Of a stretch of DNA of 64,000 nucleotides, positions 36,603 to 48,262 are shown piece after piece. The position numbers and the translations under genes were made by a program. Under the pieces are notes generated by a model. It saw only the letters and a program-made list of their open reading frames with translations. It was not told the DNA's origin and did no database searches. Numbering within the stretch: the first letter of the stretch is position 1; each line of letters opens with the position of its first letter. The DNA is from Cupriavidus pinatubonensis (GTDB lineage Bacteria; Pseudomonadota; Gammaproteobacteria; Burkholderiales; Burkholderiaceae), in NCBI RefSeq assembly GCF_019602855.1, contig NZ_CP080766.1, positions 558,001-622,000 of the forward strand. The letters run 5' to 3'.

Positions 36603-36795
36603 TGCCCCATCTGTCCGCGGTACCTGAGAGCTTGGACATGGCCAGGCCATGCCGTCCCCTTCGGTGGGCGCAAAGCGCCTCTCTCCAGATCTGTACTTGC
36701 GACGCCACAGTCCTGTGTGCCTGAGAGTTTCCGGGGCGGTTGCTCCGTCGGCGCCGGACGCGCCTGGCGGCGTTCCGGTCTCTCCTGCGAGGTCG
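36603..36795 (-). ncRNA. Tandem glycine riboswitch
   Basis: Two consecutive aptamers on the minus strand upstream of the DadA-like gene. Aptamer 1 (about 36795-36712) shows GGAGAGACCGGA, GGAAACTCTCAGGCA (CTCTCAGG at 36727-36720). Aptamer 2 (about 36686-36606) shows GGAGAGAGGCGC, CCCACCGAAGGGG (around 36668-36658), CTCTCAGGTACC (36630-36623) and GGACAGATGGGG at its end. These are the standard conserved elements of glycine riboswitches, which usually turn genes on in glycine. Confidence 0.9.
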
Positions 36796-36984
36796 CACGG
36801 TGCCGGAGGGTGTCCGATACCGCTATTTCTGGCAGGCCGTGAGCCCACCGAAAGGGGAATGATAGCCTGAAGGTTGGGGTGACGAGAGTCGGGTTATCCC
36901 CCACGCAAGGGGGATATTGCGGTCTAGACGACCTGGCGATCAACCCCGTGCGGGATGCGCCACGCTGCTGAGGACACGCTGGGC
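36796..36984. other. Leader promoter region of the riboswitch transcript
   Basis: 189 bases between the riboswitch and the end of the next gene. On the minus strand TATCAT (complement of 36859-36864) could be the -10 box. No gene seen. Confidence 0.4.
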
Positions 36985-38457
36985 CTAAACCAGCCGGAAG
37001 ACCTCCAGGGCTCCGGTCAGTTGCGTAGTCTGCGCCTGCTGGCGTTGAGCCGCGACGGCAGTTTCCGTGACGTGCGCGCTGTTTTCGGTCATGGCACGGT
37101 CAATGGCGTTAATGTCGACGCCAATGCGATCCGTATCGGCACGTTGATGTTCGGCCATACGGGCCAACTCCTCGACCAGTGCTGACAGTTTTGCAATACT
37201 GTCCACCACCTCGGTCATCGTACCGCCAGCGGTAGCAACCAGATCGGCGCCCTCATGTGCGTGATTCACTGACGCGGCGATCAGCGCGCGAATTTCCTTC
37301 GCTGCACCGGCACTGCGCTGGGCCAACGTACGGACTTCCCCCGCCACCACGGCAAAGCCGCGGCCGAGTTCCCCAGCTCGGGCTGCTTCCACCGATGCAT
37401 TGAGTGCGAGCAAGTTGGTCTGGAAAGCAATGCCGTCGATCACGCCCACGATTTCAGCGATACGAGCGGACGAATCATTGATCTCCCCCATCGTGTAGAT
37501 AACCGAGTCAATGACTGCGCCGCCACGCGTGGCGACATTGCTCGCAGCATTCGCCAGCGTGCGTGCCGCCGCGGCACTGTCGGCGGCGGCATGAGCGAGT
37601 CGCGTCAGGTCAGTTACCCCTTCGGCAATGCGTTCCACAGCCTGCTGCTGATCACGCGTACGCTGCGAGAGCGCCGTATTACCGTCCAGAATATGCGCGG
37701 CTGCGGCGTCCAGTTCGCGAGCGCTGTCGCGAACCTGGACCAGCGTGCCACGTACCGCATCCAGCGTGTCGCCAAACGTGCGGGCGATTTTGTTGCGAGC
37801 AGGTGCCTCCTGAGGAGACAGAGTCAGACACCCCGATTCGCTACTGATCGTCATGGCCAGGGACGCAAGCTCTTCCGCAGCCATGGCGTCGCGCCCCATG
37901 CGCCAGGCCAGACTCGCCAGCATGGCGGTCTGCGCCACGACGAAAGCGGCGTGCAACACGACCATGCCGAGTCCAGGTTCTGTAAAACAGACCGGCCCCC
38001 AACCCCACGCCTGCAGATAGTTGAATGACAGATGGTGCAAGGCGATTGTCACGGCGCCCACGAGAATGGGCCGGAAGTCGCGATATGCCAACAGTACGGA
38101 GAGCAGCACGAACACCGAGAAATGAAACTCCGTGCGGCCCATGGACTGGTGGATCTGCAATGCCGAAAACGCCATGAGCACCGCGCCCGCCATGAGACGC
38201 GTGGGCAGACGCCCTGGTGCGGCGAGAGCAGTCAGCGTGAATGCCACTGCCAGTGGCAAGCCCACCGTAAACGTTACACCCATGGTGCCGTAGTACCAGC
38301 CGATGGCGAGAGACACGGCCACCAGCCCCCAGATGATGGCCAACATCATGCGGTCGGCACGGCGATAGATGCGATCCAGCGGCTGCGCCTGCATCAGGCT
38401 CGTCCCTGGCGTATAGCGCGATTCGTGTTGCGAAAAGATGTTTGTGCTGCCCGCCAT
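36985..38457 (-). CDS. Methyl-accepting chemotaxis protein with polytopic membrane sensor
   Basis: 490 residues from the ATG at 38457, preceded by CGGAGACG. The N-terminal half has about six membrane spans and no large periplasmic loop. The fifth carries [14 protein letters not shown], a histidine motif seen in other chemoreceptors of this kind. The C-terminal half is the usual signalling coiled coil with [31 protein letters not shown]. No HAMP domain is obvious. The sensor may detect a membrane-linked or redox signal; that is a guess. A frame extending upstream to 38499 has no ribosome site. Confidence 0.88.
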   Translation of the reverse strand: MAGSTNIFSQHESRYTPGTSLMQAQPLDRIYRRADRMMLAIIWGLVAVSLAIGWYYGTMGVTFTVGLPLAVAFTLTALAAPGRLPTRLMAGAVLMAFSALQIHQSMGRTEFHFSVFVLLSVLLAYRDFRPILVGAVTIALHHLSFNYLQAWGWGPVCFTEPGLGMVVLHAAFVVAQTAMLASLAWRMGRDAMAAEELASLAMTISSESGCLTLSPQEAPARNKIARTFGDTLDAVRGTLVQVRDSARELDAAAAHILDGNTALSQRTRDQQQAVERIAEGVTDLTRLAHAAADSAAAARTLANAASNVATRGGAVIDSVIYTMGEINDSSARIAEIVGVIDGIAFQTNLLALNASVEAARAGELGRGFAVVAGEVRTLAQRSAGAAKEIRALIAASVNHAHEGADLVATAGGTMTEVVDSIAKLSALVEELARMAEHQRADTDRIGVDINAIDRAMTENSAHVTETAVAAQRQQAQTTQLTGALEVFRLV

Positions 38458-38766
38458 ATCGTCTCCGCGACCGGGAATAACCCGGGGAATAATCGGCAAT
38501 ACGCAGCAACACCCCTTTCACTGTCTGCCTTTGTGCGCGGTCTGGATGCCGCTCGATTTCCCATCGACAATAACGGAAGTCTGACGGCGAAACTGTTACC
38601 CTGACGAGGGGTGTCGCGCAGACGCCATGGCATGACATCCGCCTCTACACCTTGGAGCTGCCTGCCTCTTGTCGCTCGGACAAGAAGCAGGTCGCGGGCT
38701 ACACCGGCGAAACAGCGGTGTATGCCGGGCACGGCATCCCGGCAACACACTCCGCAGTCACAGCCG
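38458..38766. other. Intergenic region between chemoreceptor and gdhA
   Basis: 309 bases. TAATCGGC at 38490-38497 is the complement of GCCGATTA, close to a FliA -10 box for the minus-strand chemoreceptor, but the matching -35 is poor. No gene seen. Confidence 0.4.
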
Positions 38767-40110
38767 TCAAATCACCCCTTGCGCCAACATCGCATCCGCC
38801 ACCTTCACAAAGCCAGCGATATTCGCCCCTTCGACATAGTTGACGTACCCGCCATCCTTCTGCCCATGGTGAATGCAGTTCTGGTGGATGTCCTTCATGA
38901 TCGCGTGCAACTTCTCGTCGACCTCGGCATGGTGCCAGGACAGGCGCATGGCATTCTGCGACATTTCCAGACCTGAGGTCGCCACGCCACCGGCATTGCT
39001 GGCCTTGCCGGGTGCGTAGAGGATTTTCGCGTCGACGAAGCGGTCCACGGCTTCGAGCGTCGAGGGCATGTTCGCACCTTCGGCCACGCAGATCACGCCG
39101 TTGCCAAGCAGGGTCTCGGCGTCGTTGCCATCGAGTTCGTTCTGCGTTGCGCAAGGCAGCGCTACGTCGGCAGGCACATGCCACGGCGTGCGGCCGGCTT
39201 CGAACTTCATGCCATGGCGTGCGGCAAAGTCGGACAGTCGACCACGCTCTTCGTTCTTGAACGCCATCACTTCGGCCAGTTGCTCTGTGGTCATCCCCTC
39301 CGGGTAGTGCAGCACGCCACCGGAGTCGGTCAGCGTCAGCACCTTGGCACCCAGTTCGATGGCCTTCTCGGCTGCGTACTGCGCCACGTTGCCCGAGCCG
39401 GACAGCAGCACGCGCAGGCCGTCGAAGTCCATGCCACGGCGGTGGAGCATTTCCTGGGCGAAGTACACGGTGCCGTAGCCCGTGGCTTCGGGGCGCATCA
39501 GGCTGCCGCCGAACGCCAGGCCCTTGCCGGTGAACACGCAGGCCGACTGGTTCGACAGCTTCTTCATCATACCGGCCATGAAGCCGACCTCGCGCGCGCC
39601 CACGCCGATGTCGCCGGCGGGGATGTCGGTGTCCGGCCCCAGGTGGCGGTACAGCTCGGTGACCAGCGCCTGGCAGAAGCGCATCACTTCAGCGTCCGAC
39701 TTGCCCTTCGGGTCGAAATCCGAACCGCCCTTGCCACCTCCCATCGGCAGCGTGGTCAGTGCGTTCTTGAAGGTCTGTTCGAAACCGAGGAACTTGAGCA
39801 CCGACAGGTTCACCGTCGGGTGGAAACGCATGCCGCCCTTGTACGGGCCGATGGCCGAGCTGTGCTGCACGCGGAACGCGCGGTTGACCTGCACGCGGTT
39901 CTGGTCGTCGGTCCACGCCACGCGGAACTGGATCACACGCTCGGGCTCGACCAGGCGTTCGAGCAGGGCCTGATCGGCGTAGCGCGGGTGACGCTCGACA
40001 AACGGCCAGAGCGTCATCATGACTTCCTTCACGGCCTGCAGAAATTCAGGTTGGCCGGGGTCGCGCCGGGCGACGCCGGCAAGGAATGCGTCGAGGGAGG
40101 GAGAATTCAC
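38767..40110 (-). CDS. gdhA: NADP-specific glutamate dehydrogenase
   Basis: 447 residues, the length of the hexameric NADP-dependent class (E. coli GdhA 447). Substrate-site lysines lie in KGGMRFH and LPMGGGKGGSDFD; the dinucleotide-binding fold has VLLSGSGNVAQYA. It makes glutamate from 2-oxoglutarate and ammonia. Alone, with its own promoter at 40221-40249. Nitrogen- or carbon-dependent control is likely but not visible beyond an inverted repeat overlapping the promoter. Confidence 0.96.
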   Translation of the reverse strand: MNSPSLDAFLAGVARRDPGQPEFLQAVKEVMMTLWPFVERHPRYADQALLERLVEPERVIQFRVAWTDDQNRVQVNRAFRVQHSSAIGPYKGGMRFHPTVNLSVLKFLGFEQTFKNALTTLPMGGGKGGSDFDPKGKSDAEVMRFCQALVTELYRHLGPDTDIPAGDIGVGAREVGFMAGMMKKLSNQSACVFTGKGLAFGGSLMRPEATGYGTVYFAQEMLHRRGMDFDGLRVLLSGSGNVAQYAAEKAIELGAKVLTLTDSGGVLHYPEGMTTEQLAEVMAFKNEERGRLSDFAARHGMKFEAGRTPWHVPADVALPCATQNELDGNDAETLLGNGVICVAEGANMPSTLEAVDRFVDAKILYAPGKASNAGGVATSGLEMSQNAMRLSWHHAEVDEKLHAIMKDIHQNCIHHGQKDGGYVNYVEGANIAGFVKVADAMLAQGVI

Positions 40111-40431
40111 GGGATGTCTCTGCTGTGCTGGAAAAGGCGGCCGCGCCGGATACGTGCCGGGCTGCGTACCGTGAGAATGGCGGCGACCTGTGGAAAACCC
40201 TGGGCGGCGCCATTGTCAATACATTATGGTTGGGCATCGAATGTATCAACAAGGTGTCACTTTACCATTTCGTGACGATTTCCCGACAGTCAAAACTGCA
40301 ATGACCGGGGTGAAGGCGCTGCAGGAATCACTTGAATGGAAGCAGCCATTTCAACGTTCGGCGATGTCGGCCGGGCCAGGGGTCGCCTAGAGTGGCGGGT
40401 TCTTTCGCGCACGCCTGCTCTGAAAAATCCC
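40111..40431. other. Divergent region between gdhA and the fimbrial-type gene
   Basis: 321 bases. The gdhA promoter lies at 40221-40249. The stretch 40210-40310 is distinctly AT-richer than its surroundings. No gene seen. Confidence 0.45.
40219..40249 (-). promoter_or_regulatory. Sigma-70 promoter of gdhA with embedded inverted repeat
   Basis: On the minus strand TTGATA (complement of 40244-40249), 17-base spacer, TAATGT (complement of 40221-40226). ATACATT (40219-40225) and AATGTAT (40240-40246) form an inverted repeat covering both boxes, a possible regulator site. Confidence 0.65.
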
Positions 40432-41430
40432 ATGATCGACGCTTTGAAAAGCACAGCCCTGCTGACCCTGCTGCCTGCCAGTCTGCTTTGTTCCGGCCCA
40501 GCCCGGGCGGCCTGCACCTCAACACCCGGAATGCCTTACCTGCAGGCCATCGATACCATTGCCGCGGAATCGAACCTTGCGGTTGGCGCGACCATCCCCG
40601 GCACGGCAAGGCACTACACGCTGACCGGCAAGTGCGACTATGGTGAGCCGTACCAGGTGCCGGGAGCCGTGATCGTCGCGTGCTACTACGGTTCCGGCAA
40701 GGAAGTCATGCCCGGCGTGTATTCCACCGGCGTTTCCGGCCTGGGGATCCGACTGCGCAACGCCGCGGGCGAGCCCATGCTGAATGCGGCCGGACGCAGC
40801 TGCGATACCCGCGGCGCTTCGCTCGGGACGCTCAACGCGGACATGACCTATTCAGTCTCGGTCTCGACAGAATTCGTCAAGACCGGATCGATTGCCGCCG
40901 GGGCGCTGGACCCGTCCCAGACGCGCTTCGGCTTTGGCGTGTATCACGGAAACGGCCTCGGCGGCACATCTAACTACATCGGATTCAGCGGCATGCTGCA
41001 GGTCCGCCAGATCGCCTGCAATGCCACGTATCCTGCTGCCGTGCGGCTACCGAGGGTCAAGGCTTCGACGCTGGCATCGGCCGGTGCCACCGCAGGCGCA
41101 ACGCCGTTCGCCATCGTGCTGAACTGCAATGGCACTGCGCGCGTTGGCGTGAGTTTCGATGCCGCCGGCGGCTCGACCGTCAAGTCGGCACAGGCCGGCG
41201 TGCTCGGCCCGGCCAACGAAGGCGCGCCCGGCGCCGCCGGCGGCGTCGGCGTGCAACTTACCGATGCGCGCACCAACCCCGTGCCGCTGCAGCAAAGCAA
41301 TCCGGTCGGCACCATCGACGCCAATGCACCGGCCACCTACGCCTACGCGTTGAGATACTTCGCACTGGCCCCGCATGCGAAGCCTGGCGTGGTCAGTGGC
41401 GCAATGACATTCACGTTTGATTACCAGTAG
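40432..41430 (+). CDS. Fimbrial adhesin-like secreted protein
   Basis: 332 residues from the ATG at 40432. Signal peptide to about residue 27 (ending GPARAA). The mature protein has two regions: an N-terminal part with cysteines (ACTSTPG, GKCDYG, IVACYYG, RSCDTRG) that could be a receptor-binding domain, and a C-terminal pilin-type domain from about residue 200 (IACNATYPAAVRLPRVKAS, then ALRYFALAPHAKPGVVSGAMTFTFDYQ). The layout resembles chaperone-usher tip adhesins. No chaperone, usher or major pilin gene is next to it, so it is an orphan in this window. Confidence 0.7.
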   Translation: MIDALKSTALLTLLPASLLCSGPARAACTSTPGMPYLQAIDTIAAESNLAVGATIPGTARHYTLTGKCDYGEPYQVPGAVIVACYYGSGKEVMPGVYSTGVSGLGIRLRNAAGEPMLNAAGRSCDTRGASLGTLNADMTYSVSVSTEFVKTGSIAAGALDPSQTRFGFGVYHGNGLGGTSNYIGFSGMLQVRQIACNATYPAAVRLPRVKASTLASAGATAGATPFAIVLNCNGTARVGVSFDAAGGSTVKSAQAGVLGPANEGAPGAAGGVGVQLTDARTNPVPLQQSNPVGTIDANAPATYAYALRYFALAPHAKPGVVSGAMTFTFDYQ

Positions 41431-41453
41431 CCCCGCGGGCTTGCCCGCGGGGG

Positions 41454-42209
41454 TCAGGCAATCAGCAGTTTCGGCCCCGCCTGCCGCAGCGCTTCGGCCA
41501 GCGGCGGCTCGGGTGCCATATCGGTGATCAGCCACGCGGCCTGATCGAAGTGCCGGATGTTCACGCCCGTGTTGCGGCCGAACTTCGTATAGTCGGCCAG
41601 CACGCAGGCGACATCGGCGGCCAGCAGCATGCGGCTGCGCAGTTCCGCCGCACCACGCGAAAAGTCGCAGATTTCGCCGCGCGGCGTTACGCCGCCGATG
41701 CCGACAAAAGCAAAGTCGGTGTGATAGCGAGAGACCTGCTCGATGGTGTCCCACCCGTGGGTCGCGTCCTCGTTGTCCTGCAGTTCCCCGCCGAGCACGA
41801 TTACGCGGTTGCCGTTGCGCCGGCCGAGCAGCAGCGCGATCGACAGGTCGTTGGTATAGACCAGCAGGTTGTGATGGCCTTGCAGCGCCTGCGCCACGGC
41901 GTGGGTAGTGGTGCCGTAGTCGAGGATCAGCGACGCGCCGTCCGGCACCAGCTCCGCCGCACGCTGGCCGATGGCGCGCTTGCCTTCGGCGTTGATCGCG
42001 GCACGTGTCTGGGTGTCGGGCTCGGTTCGGTTCGGCGCCAGCGCGCCACCATGGGTCAGCACCAGCAGGCCGCGTTCGGCCAATGCGTTGAGGTCGCGCC
42101 GTATGGTCTCGCGCGAGACGCCGAGTTCCGTGACCAGCGCGCTGATAGCCAGCGCACCGGTCGCGGCAAGCTGATTTAGGATGTGTTTCTGCCGCTGTTC
42201 GGCCAGCAC
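41454..42209 (-). CDS. DeoR family transcriptional regulator
   Basis: 251 residues. The N-terminal helix-turn-helix (QKHILNQLAATGALAISALVTELGVSRETIRRDLNAL) is followed by the DeoR sensor domain with LILDYGTTTHAVAQAL, VLGGELQDNEDATHG and ADYTKFGR motifs. These regulators sense a phosphorylated sugar or related metabolite. The gene is 89 bases after phnY on the same strand and may not belong to the phosphonate unit. Its target is unknown. Confidence 0.9.
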   Translation of the reverse strand: MLAEQRQKHILNQLAATGALAISALVTELGVSRETIRRDLNALAERGLLVLTHGGALAPNRTEPDTQTRAAINAEGKRAIGQRAAELVPDGASLILDYGTTTHAVAQALQGHHNLLVYTNDLSIALLLGRRNGNRVIVLGGELQDNEDATHGWDTIEQVSRYHTDFAFVGIGGVTPRGEICDFSRGAAELRSRMLLAADVACVLADYTKFGRNTGVNIRHFDQAAWLITDMAPEPPLAEALRQAGPKLLIA

Positions 42210-42298
42210 AGTGGACTCCGGAAGGGACGGACAAGTGCGCCGATTCTAGCCGAAGGCCGCCGGGGTCCGGCCTTGCAGCTGCCCGGCAACCGCCGCGC

Positions 42299-43762
42299 TC
42301 AGCCCCAGGGCAGCGTGACAGTCTTCAGGTTGGTGAAACTCTTGACCGCTTCCTGCACGCCTTCCTTGTAGCCAAGGCCCGAGTCCTTGATGCCGCCGAA
42401 TGGCGTCAGCTCGATCCGGTAGCCCGGCACTTCCCACAGGTTGACGGTACCCACCTGCAGCGAATTGGCGATCTTGGTGAAATCGTCCATCCGGTTGGTG
42501 CAGACACCCGACGACAGCCCGAAGGCGGTGCCGTTGGAAATGCGGATGGCGTCATCCACGTCCCGGAACGTAATGATCGGGGACACCGGGCCGAAGGTTT
42601 CCTCGCGCACCACCGTCATCGAAGGATCAACACGGTCGAGCACGGTCGGCGAATAGCTCGCGCCGTTGCGTTTGTTGCCGATGAGCAGCCGCGCGCCCTG
42701 CGCCACGGCTTCGTTCACGCGGGCTTCGAACAGCTCCGCGGCCTGCGCATCGATCACGGTGCCCATGTCGACGCTGCGGTCCATCGGGTTGCCATAGCGC
42801 CACGCGCGCGTCTTCTCGACCACGAGTTCGGTGAAACGCGCGGCAACCGCCTCGTGCACAAGCATGCGCTTGACCGCCGTGCAGCGCTGGCCGGAGTTCT
42901 TGTAGGAGCCCTGCACGGCCAGGTCGGAGGCGCGGTCCAGGTCGGCGTCGTCGAGCACGATCAGCGGATCGTTGCCACCAAGTTCCAGGATCACGCGCTT
43001 GTAGCCAGCCTTGTTCGCAATGTACTTGCCTATGGCCACGCCGCCGGTGAACGTGATCAGGTCGACCAGCGGATGCGTAATGAGCTCGTCGGCGATCTCG
43101 CGCGGGTCGCCGGTGATCACCTGCAGCATCTGCGGCGGCAGGCCAGATTCATACAGCAGGTCAGCCAGGTAGTACGCCGACAGCGGCACCTTCTCCGACG
43201 GCTTGAGCACCATGCGGTTATTCGTCGCAATGGACGGCGCGACCTTGTGCGCGACTTGATTCATCGGGTGGTTGAACGGCGTGATGGCGCAGATCGCGCC
43301 CAGCAGCGGCTCGCGCTGCGTCATCACGCGGCGGCGCTTGCCGTGCGGCGTGAGGTCGCACGAGAACATCTGCCCGTCGTCGCGCAGCGTCTCGGTGGCG
43401 GCAAACCCGAGCACATCGGCCACGCGGCCGATTTCATAGATCGAGTCCTTCTTCGACAGGCCCGACTCCAGCGTGATCAGGTCCGAGGCTTCTTCCGTGC
43501 GCTCGCGCAGCAGCGCGGCGGCGCGGTTGAGGATCGCCGCGCGCTCGTAACGGGTCAGCGTCGAACGATAACCGTGCGCCACCTCATAGGCGCGCCGCAC
43601 GTCTTCCACCGTGGCCTTGGGCACGGTGCCGACGAGTGTGCCGTCATACGGATTGCGCACTTCGATCACACGCTCGCGCACGACCTTCTGGCCATCGATG
43701 CGCAACGCTTCGGCGCGGAACTGGGGGCTGACAGCCTTGTCGGGAAACTGGGGGGCATTCAT
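42299..43762 (-). CDS. phnY: Phosphonoacetaldehyde dehydrogenase (PhnY)
   Basis: 487 residues from the ATG at 43762, preceded by GGAGA; an upstream GTG was rejected. Aldehyde dehydrogenase fold with catalytic Cys in KNSGQRCTAVKRML and base Glu in ILELGGNDPLIVL. Segments GGVAIGKYIA and KDSGLGYKEG are typical of the phosphonoacetaldehyde dehydrogenase group. It oxidises phosphonoacetaldehyde (from PhnW) to phosphonoacetate, the substrate of PhnA encoded 36 bases upstream. Family assignment is strongly helped by the neighbourhood. Confidence 0.9.
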   Translation of the reverse strand: MNAPQFPDKAVSPQFRAEALRIDGQKVVRERVIEVRNPYDGTLVGTVPKATVEDVRRAYEVAHGYRSTLTRYERAAILNRAAALLRERTEEASDLITLESGLSKKDSIYEIGRVADVLGFAATETLRDDGQMFSCDLTPHGKRRRVMTQREPLLGAICAITPFNHPMNQVAHKVAPSIATNNRMVLKPSEKVPLSAYYLADLLYESGLPPQMLQVITGDPREIADELITHPLVDLITFTGGVAIGKYIANKAGYKRVILELGGNDPLIVLDDADLDRASDLAVQGSYKNSGQRCTAVKRMLVHEAVAARFTELVVEKTRAWRYGNPMDRSVDMGTVIDAQAAELFEARVNEAVAQGARLLIGNKRNGASYSPTVLDRVDPSMTVVREETFGPVSPIITFRDVDDAIRISNGTAFGLSSGVCTNRMDDFTKIANSLQVGTVNLWEVPGYRIELTPFGGIKDSGLGYKEGVQEAVKSFTNLKTVTLPWG

Positions 43763-43798
43763 GGTCGGTCTCCGTATTGCGTTCACAGGATGGGCGGT

Positions 43799-45837
<2,039 letters not shown>

Positions 45838-46179
45838 GAAGACTCCGGCTTCGGCGCTCGCGCCACGGCAGGTTTGCTGGCTGCGATTAAATCAAGCACC
45901 TTGTCTATTGTCAACAATCATCAGAAGGCGAAGAGGGAATCTGTCGCGGCGCTCGAATGTCGAAGCTCGGTTGTTTCACTTAAATTCAATAGGTTACGAA
46001 ATAAATGTGCGTGAATATGTACTTTTTTATAACAACACAAATTCACCACATTGACACAAAATGCCAACTACAATGCCACAGAACCGACTGCCAAAGCTTC
46101 GTCACGGACGCCCTGGCGGCATCGTCGGTCAGACACTGATCCGACAACCCTCTCTCCCTCCCAACACCAGGAGCCCGAC
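45838..46179. other. Divergent control region of the phosphonate genes
   Basis: 342 bases between phnR and phnW, notably AT-rich at 45960-46075. It contains the operator-like palindrome at 45907-45918 and the phnW ribosome site CAGGAG. No RNA or gene seen. Confidence 0.5.
45907..45918. promoter_or_regulatory. Palindrome, possible GntR operator
   Basis: ATTGT-CA-ACAAT, a 5-2-5 inverted repeat, inside TTGTCTATTGTCAACAATCA. It lies in the phnR/phnW divergent region. FadR-type GntR proteins favour palindromes of this size. Confidence 0.5.
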
Positions 46180-47316
46180 ATGATCCGCGGCAACGATCCG
46201 ATCCTTCTCACCCCCGGCCCTCTCACCACATCGCTGGCCACCAAGCAGGCGATGCTGCGCGACTGGGGATCGTGGGACGCCGCCTTCAACGCCATCACAG
46301 GAAGCCTGTGCGAGGACCTGGTGCGCATCGTCCATGGCGAAGGCACGCACGTCTGCGTGCCGATGCAGGGCAGCGGCACCTTCTCCGTCGAAGCAGCCAT
46401 TGCGAACGTGGTGCCGCGCGACGGCAAGATGCTGGTGCCGCAGAACGGCGCCTACTGCCAGCGCATTCTGAAGATCTGCAAGGTGCTGGGCCGCGCCCAC
46501 GTGGAACTGCCGATTCCCGAGGACCGGCCCGCCACGGCGGCCGCGATCGAAGCGGCGCTCAAGAAGGACCCGTCGATCACGCACGTGGCGCAAGTCCACT
46601 GCGAGACCGGCGCGGGCGTGCTCAATCCGCTGCCCGAAATTGCGGCCGTGTGTGCGCGCCTGGGCAAGGGACTGATCGTCGATGCCATGAGTTCGTTCGG
46701 CGCGATCGAGATCGATGCGCGCACGATGCCATTCGACGCGCTGGTCGCGGCGACCGGCAAGTGCATCGAGGGCGTGCCGGGCATGGGTTTCGTGCTGGTG
46801 AAGAAGACCGTGCTGGAAGGCAGCCAGGGCAACAGCCATTCGCTGGCGCTGGACCTGTACGACCAGTACACCTACATGCAGAAGACCACCCAGTGGCGTT
46901 TCACGCCGCCCACGCACGTGGTCGCGGCCTTCCGCACGGCGCTGGACCAGTTCCTCGAGGAAGGCGGCCAGCCGGTGCGCGGCGAGCGCTACCGCCGCAA
47001 CTATGAAACGCTGGTGCAAGGCATGGCGGTGCTGGGCTTCCGTCCGTTTCTGTCGCCCGATGTGCAGGCGCCGATCATCGTGACGTTTCACGCGCCCGCC
47101 GACGCCCGCTATGACTTCAGGACGTTCTATGAAAAAGTGCGCTCCCGCGGCTACATCCTGTACCCGGGCAAGCTGACGCAGGTGGAGACGTTCCGCGTCG
47201 GTTGCATCGGCGCGATCGACGACAACGAGATGCGCAATGTCGTCTCGGCGATCGGCGAGACGTTGCGCGAGATGGGCATCAGCATGCAGCCCGAAGGGCG
47301 GGTGCGGGCCGCCTGA
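46180..47316 (+). CDS. phnW: 2-aminoethylphosphonate--pyruvate transaminase (PhnW)
   Basis: 378 residues from the ATG at 46180 with a CAGGAG site; the long upstream extension is intergenic. Fold-type I aminotransferase with the family start [11 protein letters not shown], the substrate region [20 protein letters not shown] PMQGSGTF, and the PLP lysine Lys194 in [13 protein letters not shown]. It transfers the amino group of 2-aminoethylphosphonate to pyruvate to give phosphonoacetaldehyde. First gene of the rightward unit with the DMT-type membrane protein. Confidence 0.95.
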   Translation: MIRGNDPILLTPGPLTTSLATKQAMLRDWGSWDAAFNAITGSLCEDLVRIVHGEGTHVCVPMQGSGTFSVEAAIANVVPRDGKMLVPQNGAYCQRILKICKVLGRAHVELPIPEDRPATAAAIEAALKKDPSITHVAQVHCETGAGVLNPLPEIAAVCARLGKGLIVDAMSSFGAIEIDARTMPFDALVAATGKCIEGVPGMGFVLVKKTVLEGSQGNSHSLALDLYDQYTYMQKTTQWRFTPPTHVVAAFRTALDQFLEEGGQPVRGERYRRNYETLVQGMAVLGFRPFLSPDVQAPIIVTFHAPADARYDFRTFYEKVRSRGYILYPGKLTQVETFRVGCIGAIDDNEMRNVVSAIGETLREMGISMQPEGRVRAA

Positions 47317-47395
47317 CCCCGTCTGTTTCCAGCCCACGCCCTTTCCCGCCAGCGGTGGAAGGGCTCACCCTGCCAGCGCCACCAAGACCATATTG

Positions 47396-48247
47396 ATGCC
47401 CCTTCCCGCCGACTTCCACGGCATGGCGTTCGCAGCCGTCATGCTGTCCGCGCTGATGCATGCTTCCTGGAATGCCATCATCAAGGTCGGTGGCGACCGG
47501 CTTTCGTCGATGGCGCTGATCGACACGTTCTGCCTGCTCGCGGCGGCGCCGTTGCTGTTTTTCGTGCCGTTGCCGGCGCCGCAGGTATGGCCGTTCCTGA
47601 TGGCCACAGTGGCACTGGAGGTGGGATACAAGCTCTCGCTGGTGGCCGCCTACAACCGCGGCGATTTCAGCCAGGCCTATCCGCTGATGCGCGGTTCGGC
47701 ACCGATGATGGTGGCAATCATCCTGCTGCTGACCGGCAGCGAACGCCTGGGGCCCGGCGGCTATGCCGGCATCGCGCTGATCTGCTGCGGGTTGGTCAGC
47801 CTGGTGCGCTGGCGCCAGCAGGCGCCTGACCTGCTTGGCTTTGCGTTGCTGGCGGGCGCGTGCCTGGCCGGCGGCACAGTCATCGACGGCACTGCCGTCA
47901 AGCGCTACGGCGAGGTCTTCACCTACATCGTCTGGCTGCAGGCGCTGTCGCACATTTTCATGCCGTCCTACGCCTTTGCCCGGCGCGGACAGGCGCTGGT
48001 GACGCTGCTGCGCAGCGAATGGAAGCGCGCGTGGATCGGGGGCATCAACCGCGTGGGCTCGTACGCGCTGATGCTTTGGGCGATGACGCTGGCGCCGGTG
48101 GCCAAGCTCGCCGCGCTGCGCGAATCGAGCGTCATCTTCGCCGCGCTGCTTGGCCACTTCCTGCTGCGCGAGCCATTCGACCGACGCCGGCTTGCCGCCA
48201 CGGCGCTGGTCCTGGCAGGGATCATCACGCTACAGCTCGCGCGCTAG
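47396..48247 (+). CDS. EamA/DMT-family phosphonate-associated membrane protein
   Basis: 283 residues, about ten membrane spans in two repeats of the EamA type: ALMHASWNAIIKVGGDRL at the start, FSQAYPLMRGSAPMMVAIILLL mid-way, and the second repeat with ALRESSVIFAALLGHFLLREPF. It matches the small membrane protein repeatedly found next to phnW in beta-proteobacteria. It follows phnW by 79 bases. Function unproven: import of 2-aminoethylphosphonate or export of a by-product are both possible. No ABC transporter for phosphonate is in view. Confidence 0.85.
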   Translation: MPLPADFHGMAFAAVMLSALMHASWNAIIKVGGDRLSSMALIDTFCLLAAAPLLFFVPLPAPQVWPFLMATVALEVGYKLSLVAAYNRGDFSQAYPLMRGSAPMMVAIILLLTGSERLGPGGYAGIALICCGLVSLVRWRQQAPDLLGFALLAGACLAGGTVIDGTAVKRYGEVFTYIVWLQALSHIFMPSYAFARRGQALVTLLRSEWKRAWIGGINRVGSYALMLWAMTLAPVAKLAALRESSVIFAALLGHFLLREPFDRRRLAATALVLAGIITLQLAR

Positions 48248-48262
48248 CGCCTCAGCCGCGCC

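Noticed and set aside
36591..36842. Small plus-strand frames inside the riboswitch region
   Set aside because: The region is fully explained by the minus-strand glycine aptamers.
46050..46085. Possible sigma-70 promoter for phnW (TTGACA with TACAAT)
   Set aside because: The spacer is only about 12 bases, too short for a working promoter.
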